Part shown: positions 59,898 through 64,000 of the stretch, one piece after another
How the letters are laid out: every line of letters begins with the position of its first letter
Position numbering within the stretch: position 1 is the stretch's first letter
Assembly (NCBI RefSeq): GCF_011927635.1
Contig: NZ_JAATJB010000006.1
Location: forward strand, 170,397-234,396
From: Sphingomonas trueperi
GTDB taxonomy: Bacteria > Pseudomonadota > Alphaproteobacteria > Sphingomonadales > Sphingomonadaceae
DNA length: 64,000 bases
Direction of reading: 5' to 3'
Position numbers and translations under genes: made by a program
Notes under the pieces: model-generated
Database searches by the model: none
What the model was told of the DNA's origin: nothing
Seen by the model: the letters and a program-made list of their open reading frames with translations, nothing else

Positions 59898-61451
59898 ATG
59901 CTCGCGCGCATCGCCTTGGCCCTCGCCGCGCTGCTCGCCGCCCTGCCGGCGGCGGCGCAGACGCTCGTCGTCTCGGACACGCCCGATGCGGTGGCGGTGA
60001 CCGTCTATCGTGACCCCAACCGCGGCGAGGGCGCGATCCGGCGGAGCTGGCCCGGCGGCTATGCGCTGGTCACCGAGACGCGGACGCTGCAGCTGCCGGC
60101 CGGTGCGTCGGTGATCCGCTTCGTCGGCGTGTCCGAAGGGATGATGCCCGAGACCGCGATCGTCACCGGCCTGCCGCGCGGGGTGGGGGAAAAGAACCGC
60201 GACGCCCGGCTGCTCGGCCCGGCAACGCTGGTCGACGCGTATCTCAAGCGCCGCGTCACCGTGCGGCGCACCGACCGCGCGACCGGCAAGGTCAGCGAAA
60301 GCGAGGCGGTGATTCAGGCAGGGCCGACAGGCGGCGTGCTGCTCACCACCGATGAGGGCATCGAGGCGCTGGGCTGTTCGGGGCTACCGGAGAAGCTGGC
60401 CTATCCGGGCGTGCCCGCCGATCTCGCCGCCAGGCCGACGCTGTCGGTGACGACCGACAGCCCCCGCGCGCAGACGGTGACGGTGCAGCTTTCCTATCTG
60501 GCGCAGGGGCTCGACTGGTCGGCGACCTATGTCGCGCAGCTGGGGGCGGACGATACGCTCGACCTGTTCGGCTGGATGACGGTGGTGAACGGCGGCAGCC
60601 AGGCCTTCGCGGAGGCCCGCACCAGCGCGGTGGCGGGGCAGCCCAACAAGGAGAAGGCGGCGCGGTTGCCGCGCGCGGCCGCCGCCGCGCTTCGCCTGCA
60701 GTGCTGGCCGATGGGCAGGACGAGCGATGCGCCGGCCAAGGGTGGTGAAGTCCGCCAGATGGTGTCGCCCGTGCCGCCCCCTCCACCCCCGGCACCGCCC
60801 GCACCGTCGGTGGACATTGTCGTCACCGGGTCACGGGTCGCCTTCGCGCCGGTGATGATGGCGGCGCAGGAGGATCTCGGCGACCTCAAGCTCTACCGCA
60901 TCCCCGAGCCGGTGAGCGTCGCCGCGCGCGCCACCAAGCAGGTCGCGCTGCTCCACCGCGAGCGCGTGCAAATGGCGCGGATCTACGCCGGGACGTTTCA
61001 GCCTTTCGCCCATGATCCCGATCGCGACGCCGAGAGCGGGCCGGCCGAGATCGTGCTACGCGTCGAGAACCGCATCGAAGCCGGGCTAGGGCTGCCGCTG
61101 CCTGCCGGATCGGTCGCCCTGTTCGCGGCGCGCGGGGAACAGCCGGTGCTGCTCGGCGAGTCGGCGCTCAAGGATCGCGCGATCGGTGACGAGATCGAGC
61201 TGCGGCCGGGCGACAGCAGCGAGGTCCGCTACACCATCGTCGGCAAGCCCGGCTCGAAGCGGCGCGCGAACTACCGGGTCGAGGTGACCAATGCGCTTGC
61301 CAACCCCGTCACCTTCGAGCTGCCGATTCCCTATCGTGACGCAAAGGCCGGCGCGCCGCTCGTTTCGTACAAGGGCGTCCCCACCTGGCGGGTGACCGTG
61401 CCGGCCAACGGCACCGCAAGCCTCGACCTCACGCTCAAGCGCGAACGCTGA
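59898..61451 (+). CDS. DUF4139-domain exported protein 2, with TonB-plug-like VTGSR insert
   Basis: 517 residues, signal peptide 1-20. The hallmark VQLSYLAQGLDWSATYVAQLG (196-216) and the C-terminal VPANGTASLDLTLKRE parallel the preceding gene, so the two are tandem paralogues. Residues about 291-303 are nearly all Pro/Ala, directly followed by VDIVVTGSR (305-313), a sequence otherwise typical of TonB-dependent receptor plugs and absent from the first copy. Function unknown. Convergent, 4 bp from a small membrane protein gene. Confidence 0.85.
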   Translation: MLARIALALAALLAALPAAAQTLVVSDTPDAVAVTVYRDPNRGEGAIRRSWPGGYALVTETRTLQLPAGASVIRFVGVSEGMMPETAIVTGLPRGVGEKNRDARLLGPATLVDAYLKRRVTVRRTDRATGKVSESEAVIQAGPTGGVLLTTDEGIEALGCSGLPEKLAYPGVPADLAARPTLSVTTDSPRAQTVTVQLSYLAQGLDWSATYVAQLGADDTLDLFGWMTVVNGGSQAFAEARTSAVAGQPNKEKAARLPRAAAAALRLQCWPMGRTSDAPAKGGEVRQMVSPVPPPPPPAPPAPSVDIVVTGSRVAFAPVMMAAQEDLGDLKLYRIPEPVSVAARATKQVALLHRERVQMARIYAGTFQPFAHDPDRDAESGPAEIVLRVENRIEAGLGLPLPAGSVALFAARGEQPVLLGESALKDRAIGDEIELRPGDSSEVRYTIVGKPGSKRRANYRVEVTNALANPVTFELPIPYRDAKAGAPLVSYKGVPTWRVTVPANGTASLDLTLKRER

Positions 61452-61455
61452 GCCG

Positions 61456-61752
61456 TCAGTCGAGGTCGACTTCGCCCTTGAGCGGGTCTTCCACCTGCGC
61501 GTCATGGCCGCTGCCCGAGCTGAGGAACATCAGCCCCATCAGCGCCGCGGCCATCATGATGGTGAAGAACACGCCCAGAAAGGTGGCGATCGCAGTGACG
61601 ATATGGAGCTCGCCCATCGTCGCCCACAGCCAATATTCGGCTACGCCGGCGGCCAGCACCGCCACCACCGCCATCCCCCACAGGATGCGGCGGAACCGCC
61701 CCCAGGCGAAGGCGGCATAACCTGGATCATCGAGTCCGTCGGGCTGTTCCAT
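61456..61752 (-). CDS. Small two-TM membrane protein (98 aa)
   Basis: 98 residues. Two hydrophobic helices (about 23-43 and 52-77), an acidic N-terminus with GRFRRILW before TM1, and an acidic C-terminal tail (EDPLKGEVDLD). I recognise no named domain. Divergent from the CBS gene (69 bp), start at MEQPDG chosen because the longer frame begins inside that promoter region. Confidence 0.7.
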   Translation of the reverse strand: MEQPDGLDDPGYAAFAWGRFRRILWGMAVVAVLAAGVAEYWLWATMGELHIVTAIATFLGVFFTIMMAAALMGLMFLSSGSGHDAQVEDPLKGEVDLD

Positions 61753-61821
61753 CGCTTTGCAAGTTGGGCCGATTCGTGGGATAAACAACGCCTAAAAAAT
61801 GAAAGCCAAGGAGAGAAGGCG

Positions 61822-62250
61822 ATGACCATCGCGGCAATCCTCGAAGGCAAGGGGCGAGACATCGTGTCGATCGCCTCCACCAGCACCGTCGCGGAGGCGG
61901 TGGCACTACTCGCGGCCCGGCGGATCGGCGCGGTGCCGGTCCTCGACAACGGGCAAGTCGTCGGCATCTTTTCCGAGCGTGACGTGATCCATTGCATCGA
62001 GCGCGAAGGCGCGATCGGGCTCGAACTGCCGGTGGCGCGGGTGATGACCGCACCGGCGATCACCGTCGGCCCCGAGGAGACGGTGCTCGGCGCGCTCGCG
62101 CTGATGACGCGGCGGCGCATCCGCCATCTGCCGGTGATCGACGGGCAGGCGGTGGTCGGCTTCATCTCGATCGGCGATCTGGTGAAGTATCGGATCGATC
62201 GTATCGAGTCCGAGGCCGAGGCGATGCGCGCTTATATCCAGACGGCCTGA
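61822..62250 (+). CDS. Two-CBS-domain protein
   Basis: 142 residues made of one CBS pair (about 14-62 and 77-125): STVAEAVALLAARRIGAVPVLD and ETVLGALALMTRRRIRHLPVID, each ending in a VGIFSERDV- or VGFISIGDL-type strand/helix. Such stand-alone pairs bind adenine nucleotides and act as regulators. Start ATG with AAGGAGAG upstream. Converges on the flippase gene with 6 bp between stops. Confidence 0.92.
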   Translation: MTIAAILEGKGRDIVSIASTSTVAEAVALLAARRIGAVPVLDNGQVVGIFSERDVIHCIEREGAIGLELPVARVMTAPAITVGPEETVLGALALMTRRRIRHLPVIDGQAVVGFISIGDLVKYRIDRIESEAEAMRAYIQTA

Positions 62251-62256
62251 TGCAGC

Positions 62257-63744
62257 TCAGCCGGCGCGGTTGCGCACCAGCGCGATCGCACCGCCGAGCG
62301 TCTCGCGCGCAAAGCCGAAGAGCAGCGCGCCATAGCTCGCGCCACCGATGCTCACGAGCAGTGCCAGCCGGGGCAGGGGGGCGAGCGGCGGCAGTTCGCG
62401 GTCGACAAGGGTGACGATCAGTCCCATCGCCAGCGCCGCGAACACCGGCGCCGCGATCGCCCGGCCGAGCCCCGCATAGCTGACGCCGATCGCCGGCAGC
62501 GTGCGGTGTGCCGACAACCCGAGATACAGCGGATAGGCGACGTACCAGGCAGCGACGAGACCGAGGATTCCCCAATGCACGCCGATCAGGAAGGCGATGG
62601 GCAGGCACAGCGCACCGGTCGCACCGTTGCGTGCGCTGATGCCCGGCCGCCCGCGCGCGTCGCTGGCCGGCGCGAAAAGCACCTGCAGCGTCATCAGCGG
62701 CATCACCAGCGCCAGGCCATGGACCACCGGCGCCGCTTCCGCCCATTTTGGCCCGAGCACCACGGCGACCAGCGGCTCGGCGGTCGCGGCCAGCCCGATA
62801 TAGAAGGGCATGGCCGCCAGCAGGATCAGCTGCGCGCCCCGCACGAATGCCGCCGCCACCGCCGCGGGATCGTCGCGCATCCGTGCATAGGCGGAGAAGG
62901 CGACCTCGTTGAGCGGCGGCACGAATTTCGAGACGAAGATCTGGCTGAGGAACAGGCTGGTCGTATAGATGCCGAGCAGATGCGGGTCGAACATGCGCCC
63001 GGCGATGAAGACGTCGGCCTGGCTCTGCAGGAACCAGAAGACCTGCCCCGCCGCCATCACCCCGCCATAGCGCGCCATGTCCCCCGCGCCGCGAAAGTCG
63101 AAGCTCGGCCATACCAGCGCCCGCGCCGCCACGGTCATCCCGATCGCGCGGGTGGCGAACAGCACGATCGGGGCGGCGACCAGCGTCCACACGCCCCAGC
63201 CGGCATAGGCCCCGGTCAGCGCGGTGATCGCGCCCGCAAGCGCCGAGACGAAATGGACCTGTGCCTGCTTGGCGAAGTCCATCGATCGCGCGAGCAGCGC
63301 ATAGGGCAGCGCGATGAAGGGCGTGCAGAGATAGAGCAGCGCCTGCACCCGCAGCAGCTCGGCGACCATCGGCTGGCGATAATAGGCCGCAGCGAGCGGC
63401 GCGGCCGCAAGCTGGAGCAGCGCCAGGGCGCCATTGAGCAGCAGCAGCATCCCGAACAGCTGGCGCTGCGCCCGGCGTCCGGCGTCCGCACGCTGGATCA
63501 GCGCACTCGCGAGCCCATAGCCGTTGAGCATGTTGAGCAGCACCAGCACCACCTGGGTCATCGCAAACAGTCCGTAATCGGCGGGTGCGAGGATACGGAT
63601 GACCAGGAACGTGGACGACCAGGTGAGCAGCTGCCCGAGAATCTGCGTGCCCGAACGCCAGATCACGGCCCTTCGTACCTGATTCCGGAGCGATTCCGGG
63701 GCCTGATTCGGCGATTCGAGCGTTGATTCGGTCACCAGCGGCAT
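62257..63744 (-). CDS. MOP-superfamily polysaccharide/lipid flippase (Wzx-like)
   Basis: 495 residues with about 12-14 hydrophobic helices. N-terminal RRAVIWRSGTQILGQLLTWSSTFLVIRIL and LAPADYGLFAMTQVVLVLLNMLNGYGLASALIQ are the classic start of polysaccharide-biosynthesis (MATE-like) exporters. Moves undecaprenyl-linked glycans across the inner membrane for capsule/exopolysaccharide. No glycosyltransferases are adjacent, so it appears separated from its cluster. Confidence 0.9.
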   Translation of the reverse strand: MPLVTESTLESPNQAPESLRNQVRRAVIWRSGTQILGQLLTWSSTFLVIRILAPADYGLFAMTQVVLVLLNMLNGYGLASALIQRADAGRRAQRQLFGMLLLLNGALALLQLAAAPLAAAYYRQPMVAELLRVQALLYLCTPFIALPYALLARSMDFAKQAQVHFVSALAGAITALTGAYAGWGVWTLVAAPIVLFATRAIGMTVAARALVWPSFDFRGAGDMARYGGVMAAGQVFWFLQSQADVFIAGRMFDPHLLGIYTTSLFLSQIFVSKFVPPLNEVAFSAYARMRDDPAAVAAAFVRGAQLILLAAMPFYIGLAATAEPLVAVVLGPKWAEAAPVVHGLALVMPLMTLQVLFAPASDARGRPGISARNGATGALCLPIAFLIGVHWGILGLVAAWYVAYPLYLGLSAHRTLPAIGVSYAGLGRAIAAPVFAALAMGLIVTLVDRELPPLAPLPRLALLVSIGGASYGALLFGFARETLGGAIALVRNRAG

Positions 63745-63836
63745 ATCGCATGCCCCGATTGAGAAGCCGTAAACCGCGGATTTCCGCCATTTTCGGGGCG
63801 GCTGTCACGAAAACGACAGAAAGTTTCATTTTCGTG

Positions 63837-63865
63837 TTGACGGGTTGGGGTCTCGGGCATAGAAG
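63837..63865 (+). promoter_or_regulatory. Probable rRNA operon promoter
   Basis: -35 TTGACG (63837-63842), 17-bp spacer, -10 TAGAAG (63860-63865), preceded by an A/T-rich stretch (CGACAGAAAGTTTCATTTT) that could be an UP element. Followed by the leader with boxA. Confidence 0.65.
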
Positions 63866-63954
63866 CCACTCCACCGACGCGGTGCTCCTCACCGGGACGC
63901 AGCGTTGGTCACCGAAATTCAGGCGCAGCGGCCGCCCCGAGAAAAAGGGGAAAG

Positions 63955-64000
63955 GCGCAGCGTCGATTTTTGTCGCTCTTTGACATTGTTGGTTTAGATG
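63955..64000 (+). ncRNA. Pre-16S rRNA leader (boxA) at window edge
   Basis: CGCTCTTTGACA at 63974-63985 matches boxA antitermination elements (TGCTCTTTAACA consensus), and the following ATTGTTGGTTTAGATG is typical of alphaproteobacterial sequence ahead of 16S rRNA. The 16S gene itself is outside the window. Confidence 0.7.

Overview
The window looks like chromosomal, mostly core-genome DNA from a high-GC alphaproteobacterium, most probably Sphingomonas or a close relative in the Sphingomonadales. The reasons are the abundance of TonB-dependent receptors, the split cobalamin-dependent methionine synthase (metH in two genes), the mdh-sucD-sucA-sucB-lpd TCA cluster, and the alphaproteobacterial-type rRNA operon leader at the right edge. 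The assignment is by gene content only; no search was run. I see no CRISPR array, prophage, plasmid module or IS transposase.

Left part (1-12.1 kb): two tandem TonB-dependent receptors (the first cut by the window edge), each followed by a good intrinsic terminator. Then comes a divergent pair of paralogous 2-oxoglutarate/Fe(II) hydroxylases, the disaggregase ClpB, and a third TonB receptor. 12-19.5 kb: an aldo/keto reductase with a coupled small protein, a small lipoprotein, and a methionine-cycle operon. That operon is an ArsR-methyltransferase fusion regulator with a perfect 22-bp palindromic operator, then metF, metH N-part and metH C-part. 19.5-34.2 kb (mostly minus strand): a fourth TonB receptor, a BaiN-like flavoprotein, the TCA cluster (lpd, sucB, sucA, sucD, a secreted unknown, mdh; sucC is absent here), a DedA protein, gshB, yraN and rsmI. 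Divergent from rsmI is a PBP-activator lipoprotein.

35-45.8 kb: hemW, tRNA-Gly(TCC), a tripartite RND efflux operon (adaptor, pump, outer-membrane channel), and a divergent sugar dehydrogenase / sugar-acid dehydratase pair. 45.8-53.6 kb: an HxlR regulator divergent from a PRISE-type reductase, the translation cluster hisS-prfA-prmC with a DUF4167 protein, an S1/P1 nuclease, and phenylalanine hydroxylase. 53.8-63.7 kb: a tightly overlapping EamA-GNAT-SMR-TfoX operon, a GH31 glycosidase, two DUF4139 secreted proteins, a small membrane protein, a two-CBS protein and a MOP-family flippase. The last ~170 bases are the promoter and leader (boxA) of an rRNA operon whose 16S gene would start just outside the window.

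The most interesting items are regulatory or architectural: the divergent hydroxylase pair beside TonB receptors; the 22-bp palindrome before the ArsR-methyltransferase; four GGTNCC hexamers between hxlR and the PRISE gene; a Fur-like palindrome filling the spacer of a probable mdh promoter; a TonB-plug-like VTGSR motif inside a DUF4139 protein; four ~94-bp REPIN-like elements, three of them between convergent genes; and two related hairpin repeats that bracket metH1.
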